Part shown: positions 1 through 7,670 of the stretch, one piece after another
Numbering within the stretch: the stretch's first letter is position 1
How the letters are laid out: each line of letters opens with the position of its first letter
Source of the DNA: Pseudomonadota bacterium
GTDB lineage: Bacteria; Pseudomonadota; Alphaproteobacteria; Reyranellales; Reyranellaceae
Direction of reading: 5' to 3'
Assembly (NCBI GenBank): GCA_023386865.1
Contig: JAEWIV010000239.1
Span: 1-16,285, forward strand
DNA length: 16,285 bases
Position numbers and translations under genes: made by a program
The notes under the pieces: generated by a model
What the model was told of the DNA's origin: nothing
What the model saw: only the letters and a program-made list of their open reading frames with translations
Databases searched by the model: none

Positions 1-164
1 CCCGTGAGGACGACCGCTGGCGCCTGTTCGCGCCGTTCGGCACGGCGTGGGCCGGCGGGTCGCTGGGCCGCATCGGCACGCAGCTCGTCTATTGGAAGCT
101 GCAGGCCAGCGACTGGTGGGACGAGAAACGACAGGCCAGGAACGCGGAGCAACTGCGCACATGA
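1..164 (+). CDS. 3' end of an unrecognised gene (partial)
   Basis: An open frame enters from the left edge (first full codon at position 3) and ends at TGA 162-164, giving about 53 C-terminal residues. The visible part is rich in tryptophan and charged residues (SDWWDEKRQAR near the end) with no motif I can place. Its TGA overlaps the ATG of the next gene (ATGA at 161-164), so the two are almost certainly co-transcribed and translationally coupled. That makes it a likely member of the same pathway as the molybdenum hydroxylase subunit. Two longer frames also cross this stretch, but the coupling geometry and the better fit of the downstream start at 161 favour this one. The product is unknown. 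Confidence 0.55.
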   Translation, partial: REDDRWRLFAPFGTAWAGGSLGRIGTQLVYWKLQASDWWDEKRQARNAEQLRT

Positions 165-2461
165 ACAAGGACGGAATCGGGGCGTCGCCCAAGCGGCGCG
201 AGGATGCGCGGTTCGTTACCGGCCATGGCGCCTATCTCGACGACTTGCGGTTTCCGGCAACGGCTCACGCGTTCGTGCTGCGCTCGCCTCACGCCCATGC
301 CCGCATCCGCTCGATCGACACCGCCGTCGCAAAACGGGCCCCGGGCGTGCTCGCTGTGCTGACGGCCGCCGATGCCGCGGCCGACGGATTGAAGCCGCTG
401 CGACCCTACGCCGAAGCCAACATCCAGACCGGCGAGCCGTTCGCCTTCGCACCGCAGCCGCTGCTCGCCCACGCCAAGGTGCGCTTCGCGGGCGAGCCGA
501 TTGCCCTGGTCGTGGCCGAAAGCCAGGCGCAGGCGGCGGATGCCGCCGAGCTGGTCGACATCGCCTACGAGCCGCTGCCGGCGGTGACCTCGGGCGACGC
601 GGCACGTGCGGCCGGCGCGCCGCTGATCGCCGACGAGGTGCCGGGCAATGTCTGCCTCGACTGGCACACCGGCGATGCCCAGGCCGCCGATGCCGCCTTC
701 GCGCGCGCCGCGCATGTCGTGTCGCTCGCGCTCGACAATCATCGCATCGTCATGAACCCGATGGAGCCGCGTGGCGGAGTCGGGCAGTTCGATCAGGCAA
801 CCGGCCGCTACACGCTGCATGTCTCCAGCCAGAACATCCATATCAATCGCGACCATGTCGCCCGCGCGCTCGGTGTCGAGCGCGATGCCGAGCGCTTCAT
901 CGCACCCGATGTCGGCGGCGGCTTCGGCGCCAAGAACTTCGCCTATGCCGAGCATGCCCTGGTCCTGTGGGCGGCCCGGCGCACTGCCCGGCCGGTGAAA
1001 TGGATCGCAAGCCGCAGCGAAGTGTTCCTGTCCGATCACGCCGCGCGCGACACCGCGGCCGAGGCGTCGCTGGCCTTGGATGCAGCGGGCAAGTTCCTGG
1101 CCCTGAAGGTCACCAGCATCGCCAACCTCGGTGCCTACATGATCGGCGCCGGCGGCGCGGTGCAGACCTATCAGTACATCCATCTGCAGGGCACGGTGTA
1201 CCGCATCCCGGCGATCGCGCTGCACGTCTTGGCCGTGCTGAGCAATACCGCGCCGATCGGCGTCACGCGCGGGCCGGGCTTCGCCGAGACCGTGAACATC
1301 CTGGAACGCCTGATCGACACTGCCGCTGCGAAGCTGGGCGTCGACCGCGCCGAGCTGCGCCGCCTCAACATGGTGCCGGGGGCCGCCATGCCGATGACCA
1401 ACGTCTTCGGCTTCCAGGTCGACAGCGGCACCTTCGCCGAGACATTGGCCGCCGCGCTGGCGCGCGCCGACGTCGCCGGCTTCCCCGGGCGCCGACGCCG
1501 AAGCGAAGCGGCGGGGCGACTGCGTGGACTGGGATTTGCCTACCACATCAAGGGCACGGGCGGGCCGCCGGACGAGAACGTCGACATCCGCTTCGAAAGC
1601 GACGGGACGGTATCGCTGATAACCGGCACCCAGCACATCGGTCAGGGCCACGAGACGACGTTCCCGCAGATCCTCGCCCATCGCCTCGGTGTGGCAAACG
1701 AGCGGATCCGGCTACGCCAAGGCGACACCGACCTGATCGCCCACGGCGGCGGCCATGGCAGCTCGCGCGCGACCTACATGGGCGGGACGGCGATCTGGCG
1801 CGCGTCGGACCGGATCGTCGCCAAGGGCATGGCCCTCGCGGCGGACGCCTTGGAGACGGCCGAGGCCGACCTGCGTTTCGAGGACGGACGCTTCGTCGTA
1901 TCGGGTACCGACCGCGCGATCGGCCTGTTCGAGGTGGCGGCGCTGGGCCGCGAAAAGGGCCAGCCCATCGATACTTATGACTTCTGGAAGCGCGAGCACA
2001 TGACCTTCCCCAACGGCGCCCATGTCGTCGAAGTCGAGATCGACCGCGACACCGGCCGCGTCGAGCTGGTGCGCTACACCGCGGTCGACGACTACGGCGT
2101 GCTGGTCAACCCGATGATCGTCGCCGGCCAGATGCATGGCGGCATGGCACAGGGCGCGGGCCAGGCGCTGCTGGAGCATGCCGCCTACGATGCGGAGTCA
2201 GGCCAGATGGTGGCCGGCTCGTTCATGGACTACGCCCTGCCGCGCGCGGACGACCTGCCGTCGTTCGACGTCGGCTTCAACGGCACACCCTGCACGACCA
2301 ATCCCCTGGGCGTGAAGGGCTGCGGCGAGGCCGGCGCCATCGCCGCCTTCCCGGCGATCGCCAACGCGATCCTCGACTCCCTGGCGCCGTTCGGCGTGAC
2401 CAGCTTCGATGGCCCGGCCACGCCGGCCCGCATCTGGCAGGCGATGCAGGCGGCGCGATGA
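161..2461 (+). CDS. xanthine dehydrogenase family molybdopterin-binding (large) subunit, CoxL-like
   Basis: This 766-residue protein has the size and order of aerobic CO dehydrogenase/xanthine dehydrogenase large subunits: an N-terminal a/b-hammerhead domain (about residues 10-135) and two molybdopterin-cytosine-dinucleotide binding domains. Visible landmarks are GGGFGAK (about 252-258), TRGPG (369-373) where CO dehydrogenases have the active-site AYRxxxR loop, GTQHIGQGHETT, and GCGEAG with E723 as the expected catalytic glutamate. The position of the CO dehydrogenase cysteine is glycine, so this is probably not a CO oxidiser; a hydroxylase of an N-heterocycle, aldehyde or similar substrate is more likely. 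I chose ATG 161 because it overlaps the upstream stop and begins the conserved region; the frame extends to 47 without support. No FAD (CoxM) or [2Fe-2S] (CoxS) subunit lies downstream, where the DUF938 gene follows directly. The family assignment is firm and the substrate is unknown. Confidence 0.93.
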   Translation: MNKDGIGASPKRREDARFVTGHGAYLDDLRFPATAHAFVLRSPHAHARIRSIDTAVAKRAPGVLAVLTAADAAADGLKPLRPYAEANIQTGEPFAFAPQPLLAHAKVRFAGEPIALVVAESQAQAADAAELVDIAYEPLPAVTSGDAARAAGAPLIADEVPGNVCLDWHTGDAQAADAAFARAAHVVSLALDNHRIVMNPMEPRGGVGQFDQATGRYTLHVSSQNIHINRDHVARALGVERDAERFIAPDVGGGFGAKNFAYAEHALVLWAARRTARPVKWIASRSEVFLSDHAARDTAAEASLALDAAGKFLALKVTSIANLGAYMIGAGGAVQTYQYIHLQGTVYRIPAIALHVLAVLSNTAPIGVTRGPGFAETVNILERLIDTAAAKLGVDRAELRRLNMVPGAAMPMTNVFGFQVDSGTFAETLAAALARADVAGFPGRRRRSEAAGRLRGLGFAYHIKGTGGPPDENVDIRFESDGTVSLITGTQHIGQGHETTFPQILAHRLGVANERIRLRQGDTDLIAHGGGHGSSRATYMGGTAIWRASDRIVAKGMALAADALETAEADLRFEDGRFVVSGTDRAIGLFEVAALGREKGQPIDTYDFWKREHMTFPNGAHVVEVEIDRDTGRVELVRYTAVDDYGVLVNPMIVAGQMHGGMAQGAGQALLEHAAYDAESGQMVAGSFMDYALPRADDLPSFDVGFNGTPCTTNPLGVKGCGEAGAIAAFPAIANAILDSLAPFGVTSFDGPATPARIWQAMQAAR

Positions 2462-3051
2462 AACTTCACGCCCCGGCGACCACGCGTAACCGCGAGCCCA
2501 TCCTCGACGTGCTGCGCCCGCGCCTGCCGGCCGAAGGTCTCGTCCTCGAGGTCGCCAGCGGCTCGGGCGAGCACGCCGTGCATTTCGCCGCCGCCCTGCC
2601 GCGGCTCGTGTTCCAGCCCAGCGACCCCGACGCAGAGGCGCTGGCCAGCATCGATGCCTGGGCCGAGACCAGCGGACTTTCGAACATCCGGCCGGCGATG
2701 GCGCTCGCCGCCGAGGCGCCGGCCTGGCCGGTGGAGCAGGCCGATGCGGTGATTTGCTGCAACATGATCCATATCGCGCCCTGGACGGCGGCCGTCGGCT
2801 TGGTCGCGGGCGCCGCCCGCATCCTGCCCGGCGGCGGCCTTCTCTATCTATATGGACCGTTTCGCCGTGACGGCCGGCACACGGCGCCGAGCAACGAGGC
2901 TTTCGACCGCGACCTCAGGGGACGCAACCCCGCTTGGGGCGTCCGCGACCTCGAGGCCGTCACCGCGCTCGCGACCGCCGATGGCTTCGCGGCGCCGGAG
3001 ATCGTAGCGATGCCGGCCAACAATCTGTCCGTCATCTTCCGCCGCTCCTGA
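2458..3051 (+). CDS. DUF938 domain protein (SAM-dependent methyltransferase-like)
   Basis: This 197-residue protein matches the DUF938/METTL26-type family over its whole length. Landmarks are the N-terminal TRNREPIL, a methyltransferase motif-I-like segment LEVASGSGEHAVHFA (about residues 29-43), QPSDPD at the end of the second strand, CNMIHIAPW in the middle, GPFRRDG, NPAWGVRDLE and the C-terminal MPANNL. The fold is Rossmann-like and predicted to bind S-adenosylmethionine; no reaction is established for the family to my knowledge. The ATG at 2458 overlaps the preceding TGA (ATGA), so it is translated with the molybdenum hydroxylase subunit. Its role there is not evident, since DUF938 genes are common housekeeping-type neighbours in proteobacteria. 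The family call is secure. Confidence 0.9.
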   Translation: MKLHAPATTRNREPILDVLRPRLPAEGLVLEVASGSGEHAVHFAAALPRLVFQPSDPDAEALASIDAWAETSGLSNIRPAMALAAEAPAWPVEQADAVICCNMIHIAPWTAAVGLVAGAARILPGGGLLYLYGPFRRDGRHTAPSNEAFDRDLRGRNPAWGVRDLEAVTALATADGFAAPEIVAMPANNLSVIFRRS

Positions 3052-3069
3052 CCCGATTATTGCATTGAT

Positions 3070-3083
3070 CCGCGGCATCGCGG
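3070..3083. terminator. hairpin after the DUF938 gene, possible terminator
   Basis: A perfect 5-bp stem with 4-base loop (CCGCG-gcat-CGCGG) lies 18 bases after the DUF938 stop, followed by a C-rich stretch without a T tract. It is in the right place to end the first operon, but it lacks the U-run of an intrinsic terminator, and such stems are frequent by chance at this GC content. Confidence 0.2.
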
Positions 3084-3147
3084 CCCGCCGGCCCCCCTTC
3101 TGGTGACGCACGCCCGCCATATCGGCGCCTTTCCCGCCCGCGTGAAC

Positions 3148-3196
3148 GCGATGCGGTAGCGTTCCGGGTTGGGATGCGGTAACGATTTTGCATCGC
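3148..3196. promoter_or_regulatory. clustered GATGC repeats upstream of the efflux operon, candidate operator
   Basis: GATGCGGTAGCGTT (3150-3163) is repeated as GATGCGGTAACGAT (3173-3186), 12 of 14 bases identical and 23 bases apart (about two helical turns). A third, inverted copy of the core follows: GCATCGC at 3190-3196 mirrors GCGATGC at 3148-3154. The array ends 27 bases before the adaptor gene start, a usual place for a repressor site. No regulator gene is adjacent, so any binding protein is unknown. Confidence 0.3.
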
Positions 3197-3222
3197 CATT
3201 GCGGGGGGAGCGTCGTCGGAAC

Positions 3223-4386
3223 ATGAATCGCAGCCTGATCCTGCTGCCGCTGCTGGCCGCCGTCCTCGCCGGCTGCAAACCCGAGAACAAGTTCCAACCG
3301 CCGCCGCCGCCCGACATCAGCGTCGCCGTCCCGCTACAACAGACCATCGTCCCCTACGAGGAGCTGACCGGCAACACGGTGGCCTTCGCCACGGTCGATC
3401 TGGTGGCCCGCGTCGAGGGGTTCCTGACGTCGCAGAACTACGTCGACGGCTCGTTCGTCAAGAAGGGCGACACCCTCTTCGTCATCGAGCAGACGATGTA
3501 CAAGGCCCAGGTCAAGGAAGCCGAGGCCCAGCTCGATGCCGCCAAGGCCAAGCTCGTGCAGTCGGAAGCCGAGTTCGTCCGCCAGGAAACCCTGCTGCGC
3601 CAGAACGTCACCGCCCAGAACACCTACGACCAGGCCAAGGCCAAGCGCGACAGCGATCGCGCCAATGTCGAGAACGCCGAGGGCAGCCTCACCATTGCCC
3701 AGACCAATCTCGGCTACACGACGGTGGAGGCGCCGTTCGACGGCCTCGTGTCCAAGCATCTGGTCTCGGTCGGCGAGCTGGTCGGCAACGGCAAGGCGAC
3801 CAAGCTCGCGACCATCGTCCAGCTCGATCCGATCTATGTCGAGTTCAACGTCAGCGAGCAGGATGTCCTGAAGATCCGGCACAACATCGCCAACCGGCGC
3901 CTCACCGTCGAGGAGCTGGGCAAGATCCCGCTCGATATCGGCCTGATGAACGAGGAGGGGTACCCCCACAAGGGCTTCATGAACTACGTGGCGCCCGAGA
4001 TCGATGCCCAGACCGGCACGATTCTGGTGCGCGGCCTGTTCCAGAATTCCAACCGCGACCTGATCCCCGGTTTCTTCACCCGTATCCGGGTGCCGATGGG
4101 CCTGGGCTCGCAGTCGGTGCTGCTCATCCCCAACCGGGTCATCGCCGAGGACCAGGCCGGCAAATATGCCTTGGTCGTCAACAAGGACGACATCGTCGAG
4201 CAGAAGCGCGTCAAGACCGGGCAGCTTCTGGTCGGCGGGCTCAGGGTAGTCACCGAAGGCCTCGCCCCGGACGACCGAGTCGTGCTGACCACCAACGGCC
4301 AAGCGGTGCCGGGCGGCAAGGTGGTGCCGAAGCAGGGGACGATACCGCCGCCGCCGGCAGGCGCCAACATCACGACGACCAAGTAG
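3223..4386 (+). CDS. RND efflux periplasmic adaptor subunit (membrane fusion lipoprotein)
   Basis: This 387-residue protein of the AcrA/MexA family links an inner-membrane RND pump to an outer-membrane channel. The N-terminus is a lipoprotein signal: a hydrophobic stretch ending in the lipobox LAGC, with C18 the expected lipidated residue, followed by a short proline-rich linker (PPPPP). Next come the first half of the lipoyl domain (VDLVARVEGFL), a long a-helical hairpin rich in Ala, Lys, Glu and Gln (about residues 85-165), the second lipoyl half (EAPFDGLVSKHLVSVGELV), a b-barrel (DPIYVEFNVSEQD) and a membrane-proximal domain. ATG 3223 is preferred over an upstream in-frame start at 3169 because it begins the signal peptide and has a GGGGGAG run about 12 bases upstream. 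The permease starts 15 bases after its stop, so the two form an operon. Confidence 0.95.
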   Translation: MNRSLILLPLLAAVLAGCKPENKFQPPPPPDISVAVPLQQTIVPYEELTGNTVAFATVDLVARVEGFLTSQNYVDGSFVKKGDTLFVIEQTMYKAQVKEAEAQLDAAKAKLVQSEAEFVRQETLLRQNVTAQNTYDQAKAKRDSDRANVENAEGSLTIAQTNLGYTTVEAPFDGLVSKHLVSVGELVGNGKATKLATIVQLDPIYVEFNVSEQDVLKIRHNIANRRLTVEELGKIPLDIGLMNEEGYPHKGFMNYVAPEIDAQTGTILVRGLFQNSNRDLIPGFFTRIRVPMGLGSQSVLLIPNRVIAEDQAGKYALVVNKDDIVEQKRVKTGQLLVGGLRVVTEGLAPDDRVVLTTNGQAVPGGKVVPKQGTIPPPPAGANITTTK

Positions 4387-4401
4387 CCGCCGGCCCCCGC
4401 G

Positions 4402-7400
4402 ATGATTTCCGAATTTTTCATCAATCGGCCGGTGCTGGCGAACGTGCTGGCGATCGTCATCGTGATCCTGGGCGCCGTCGCGCTGGTCACCCTGCCGGTT
4501 GCCCAGTACCCCAACATCGTGCCGCCGACCGTCCAGGTGACGACGACCTATCCGGGCGCCAGCGCCAAGACGGTGGTCGACAACGTGGCGCTTCCCATCG
4601 AACTGCAGGTCAACGGCGTCGAAGGCATGATCTACATGCAGTCGTACAGCACCGACGCCGGCACCTACACGCTCACCGTGACCTTCGCCATCGGCACCAA
4701 CCTCGATTTCGCGCAGGTGCTGGTGCAGAACAAGGTGAGCGCCGCTCTCGCCTCGCTGCCCATGTCGGTCCAGGCGCAGGGCGTCGTGGTGCAGAAGAAG
4801 TCGACCTCCATCCTGCAGATCGTGTCGCTGACCTCGCCGGACTCGACTTTCGACAGCCTCTACATGGCGAACTACGCCACCATCAACCTGGTCAACGAGC
4901 TGTCGCGCCTGCCGGGCGTCGGCAACACGCAGGTGCTGGGCATCGGCGAATACTCGATGCGCGTCTGGCTCGACCCGCAGAAGCTCTACACCTATGGGCT
5001 GACCCCGTCCGAGGTCAGCAAGACCATTCAGGAGCAGAGCCAGCCCGTCACGGCAGGCCAGGTCGGAGCGCCGCCCGCGCCCACAGGCCAGGACTTCCAG
5101 TTCACGGTCGACATCCAGGGACGGCTGAGCACCCCGGAGGAGTTCGGCAACATCGTCGTCAAGTCGCAGCAGGGCAACGGCGGGCGCATCCTGCGGCTCA
5201 AGGACGTCGGACGGGTCGAGCTCGGCGCCCAGACCTACACGATGACCTCCAACCTGAACGGCAGACCGAACGCCGGCATCGCCATCTACCAGCTGCCGGA
5301 GGCCAACGCGCTCGACGTCGCGAACCGAGTCAACGCCAAGATGGCCGAGCTTGCCAAGGCCTTCCCCAAGGGCCTGGTCTACGAGGTCCCGTTCGATACG
5401 ACGCGCTTCGTCAACGCCTCGATCAAGGAGGTCTTCGTGACCCTGATCGAAGCGGGCGTCCTGGTGCTGATCGTCATCGTGCTGTTCCTGCAGGACTGGC
5501 GGGCCATGCTGGTGCCGGCCACGACCATCCCGGTGACGATCATCGGCGCCTTCGCCGCGATGGCGGCACTGGGCTTCACCGTCAACACCACGACCCTGTT
5601 CGGCATCGTGCTGGCGATCGGCATCGTGGTCGACGACGCCATCGTCATCGTCGAAGGCGTCGCCCATCACATCGAGCGTGGCATGACGCCCCACGACGCC
5701 GCCATCAAGGCGATGGGCGAGCTGTTCGGGCCGGTCATCGGCATCACGCTGGTGCTGATGTCGGTGTTCCTGCCGGCTGCCTTCGTGCCCGGCCTGACCG
5801 GCCAGATGTTCGCCCAGTTCGCCTTGGTGATTGCCGCCACCGCCCTGATCAGCGCCATCAACGCGGCGACCCTGAAGCCCACCCAGTGCGCCCTCTGGCT
5901 CCGGCCCACGGTGCCGCCGGAGAAGCGCAATGCCTTCTTCCGCGGGTTCAACAAGGTCTACGGCAAGCTCGAGGACGGTTACGCCTGGCTGATCGGCGCG
6001 ATGGCTCATCGCAGCGTCGTCATGATGATCATCGCCTTCATCGTCGCCGGCCTGGGCGGCTGGGGCGTGGCGCGCCTGCCGACGGCGTTCATCCCCAACG
6101 AGGACCAGGGCTACATGCTGATCGGCCTGCAGCTGCCCGACGGTGCCTCGCTGGAGCGCACCAACGCGGCGATGGAGGAAGTCACCAAGATCGCCATGGC
6201 GACACCAGGCGTCGACAAGGTCGTGGCGCTGAGCGGCATGTCGGTGCTCGACAGCAACTCGATGCTGGCCAACGGCGGCGTCGCCTACGTCATCCTCAAG
6301 GACTGGGGCGTCCGGCTCAAGGAGCCGAACCAGGATCTGCGCTCGATCGTCATGCATATCGGCGGGCAGCTCCGCACCTTGCAGGACGGCCGCGGCTTCC
6401 CGCTGGTGCCGCCCGCCATCCAGGGCGTCGGCAATGCCGGCGGCTTCGCGCTCCAGGTCGAGCAGAAGGACGGAAGCTTCGACTACGTCAAGCTGCAGAA
6501 CGCCACCGACAACCTGATCCGCAACGCCAGCTCGCAGTCGGCGCTCAGCAACGTGGTGACCTCGTTCCGCGCCGGTGCGCCGCACGTGCGGGTCGACATC
6601 GACCGCTCGAAGGCCGAGACGCTCAAGGTGTCGATCGGCGACGTCTTCACGACGCTCTCCTCGTACCTGGGGTCGGCCTACGTCAACCGCTTCAACAAGT
6701 TCGGCCTGACCCTGATGGTCTTCCTGCAGGCCGAATCGGAGTACCGCACCAAGCCCGCGGACATCCTGAAGCTGCAGGTTCGCAACATCGAGGGCAAGAT
6801 GGTGCCGATCGGCGCGCTCGCCCAGCTGCACGACGCGTCGGGTCCGCCGCTGATCAGCCTCTACAACCTCTATCCATCGGCCTCGATCGTCGGCACGCCG
6901 GCGCCGGGCTTCAGCTCGGGCGAGGGGATTCAGCTGATGGACCAGATCTCCAACGCGGTCCTGCCGCCCGGCACGGGCTACGAATGGACGGCGATGTCGT
7001 ACCAGGAGAACCTGGTCGGCAGCCAGCTCACCTACGTGTTCGCGCTCGCCATCCTCTTGGTCTATCTCTGCCTCGCCGGCCAGTACGAAAGCTGGGTCCT
7101 GCCGCTGGCCGTGATCTTCGCCGTGCCCCTGTCGCTGGTCGGCCCGGCCCTCACGCTGGGTTGGCTCGGCCTCGCCAACAACCTCTACACCCAGATCGGC
7201 CTGATGTTGCTGATCGCGCTCAGCGCCAAGAACGCCATCCTGATCGTCGAGGTCGCGCGCGAGCGCCGCCTGATCGACGGCAAGGACATCGTCGAATCGG
7301 CCATCGAGGCCGCCCGCACGCGCTTCCGGCCCATCCTGATGACGTCGTTCGCCTTCATCCTGGGCGTCGTGCCCCTGGTGACGGCGACGGGCGCCGGCGC

Positions 7401-7572
7401 CAATGCGCGCATCTCGCTCGGACTGGCCGTGTTCAGCGGCATGATCGCCTCGACCTGCCTCGCCGTGCTGTTCGTGCCGTCGTTCTTCACGGTGCTGCAG
7501 CGCTTCGAGGAATGGCGCAAGAAGGGCAAGACGCCGGCGCCGAAGGCGGAGCCCCAGCCGCAGGCTCCCTGA
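4402..7572 (+). CDS. RND multidrug efflux permease, HAE1 family (AcrB/MexB-like)
   Basis: At 1056 residues this is the usual length for HAE1 proton-driven drug pumps (AcrB is 1049). It starts with the family-typical MISEFFINRP and has one N-terminal membrane helix (about 10-28), a large periplasmic porter/docking region, a helix cluster from about 340, a second periplasmic region and a final cluster from about 870. The proton-relay residues are visible: D411-D412 in GIVVDDAIVIVE, K943 in SAKNAILIVE, and the RPILMTSFAFILGVVPLV segment that carries the relay Arg and Thr. The adaptor gene sits 15 bases upstream. No TolC/OprM-type channel gene follows, so the pump probably uses a channel encoded elsewhere. 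The spacer before ATG 4402 is C-rich with no clear ribosome binding site, suggesting coupling to adaptor translation. Substrates cannot be read from sequence. Confidence 0.97.
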   Translation: MISEFFINRPVLANVLAIVIVILGAVALVTLPVAQYPNIVPPTVQVTTTYPGASAKTVVDNVALPIELQVNGVEGMIYMQSYSTDAGTYTLTVTFAIGTNLDFAQVLVQNKVSAALASLPMSVQAQGVVVQKKSTSILQIVSLTSPDSTFDSLYMANYATINLVNELSRLPGVGNTQVLGIGEYSMRVWLDPQKLYTYGLTPSEVSKTIQEQSQPVTAGQVGAPPAPTGQDFQFTVDIQGRLSTPEEFGNIVVKSQQGNGGRILRLKDVGRVELGAQTYTMTSNLNGRPNAGIAIYQLPEANALDVANRVNAKMAELAKAFPKGLVYEVPFDTTRFVNASIKEVFVTLIEAGVLVLIVIVLFLQDWRAMLVPATTIPVTIIGAFAAMAALGFTVNTTTLFGIVLAIGIVVDDAIVIVEGVAHHIERGMTPHDAAIKAMGELFGPVIGITLVLMSVFLPAAFVPGLTGQMFAQFALVIAATALISAINAATLKPTQCALWLRPTVPPEKRNAFFRGFNKVYGKLEDGYAWLIGAMAHRSVVMMIIAFIVAGLGGWGVARLPTAFIPNEDQGYMLIGLQLPDGASLERTNAAMEEVTKIAMATPGVDKVVALSGMSVLDSNSMLANGGVAYVILKDWGVRLKEPNQDLRSIVMHIGGQLRTLQDGRGFPLVPPAIQGVGNAGGFALQVEQKDGSFDYVKLQNATDNLIRNASSQSALSNVVTSFRAGAPHVRVDIDRSKAETLKVSIGDVFTTLSSYLGSAYVNRFNKFGLTLMVFLQAESEYRTKPADILKLQVRNIEGKMVPIGALAQLHDASGPPLISLYNLYPSASIVGTPAPGFSSGEGIQLMDQISNAVLPPGTGYEWTAMSYQENLVGSQLTYVFALAILLVYLCLAGQYESWVLPLAVIFAVPLSLVGPALTLGWLGLANNLYTQIGLMLLIALSAKNAILIVEVARERRLIDGKDIVESAIEAARTRFRPILMTSFAFILGVVPLVTATGAGANARISLGLAVFSGMIASTCLAVLFVPSFFTVLQRFEEWRKKGKTPAPKAEPQPQAP

Positions 7573-7642
7573 ACGATTTTCCTCGCCAGCTTCGCCGGCA
7601 TCCCCTTCGCGGATTCCGCGACGGGACGAAGCTTCGGCCATC

Positions 7643-7670
7643 TTGCACTGCCCCAATTCTGTGCTAGGTG
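7643..7670 (+). promoter_or_regulatory. candidate sigma70-type promoter for the first SGNH gene
   Basis: TTGCAC (7643-7648) is followed, after a 15-16 base spacer, by TGTGCTAGGTG, which resembles the GCTAnnn -10 element described for alphaproteobacterial housekeeping promoters. A start of transcription would fall near 7676. That lies downstream of the GTG at 7668 and upstream of an AGGGAG ribosome binding site at 7683-7688. Weak matches; the placement is the main support. Confidence 0.3.

Noticed and set aside
4..1980. A 658-codon + strand frame and a 530-codon - strand frame over the molybdenum hydroxylase gene
   Set aside because: Both are Arg/Ala/Gly-rich without motifs, whereas the 161-2461 frame carries the conserved family motifs and the ATGA overlaps.
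7608..7620. CGCGGA-t-TCCGCG palindrome after the permease gene as a terminator
   Set aside because: The loop is effectively three bases with a 5-bp stem and no T tract; such palindromes are common by chance at this GC content.
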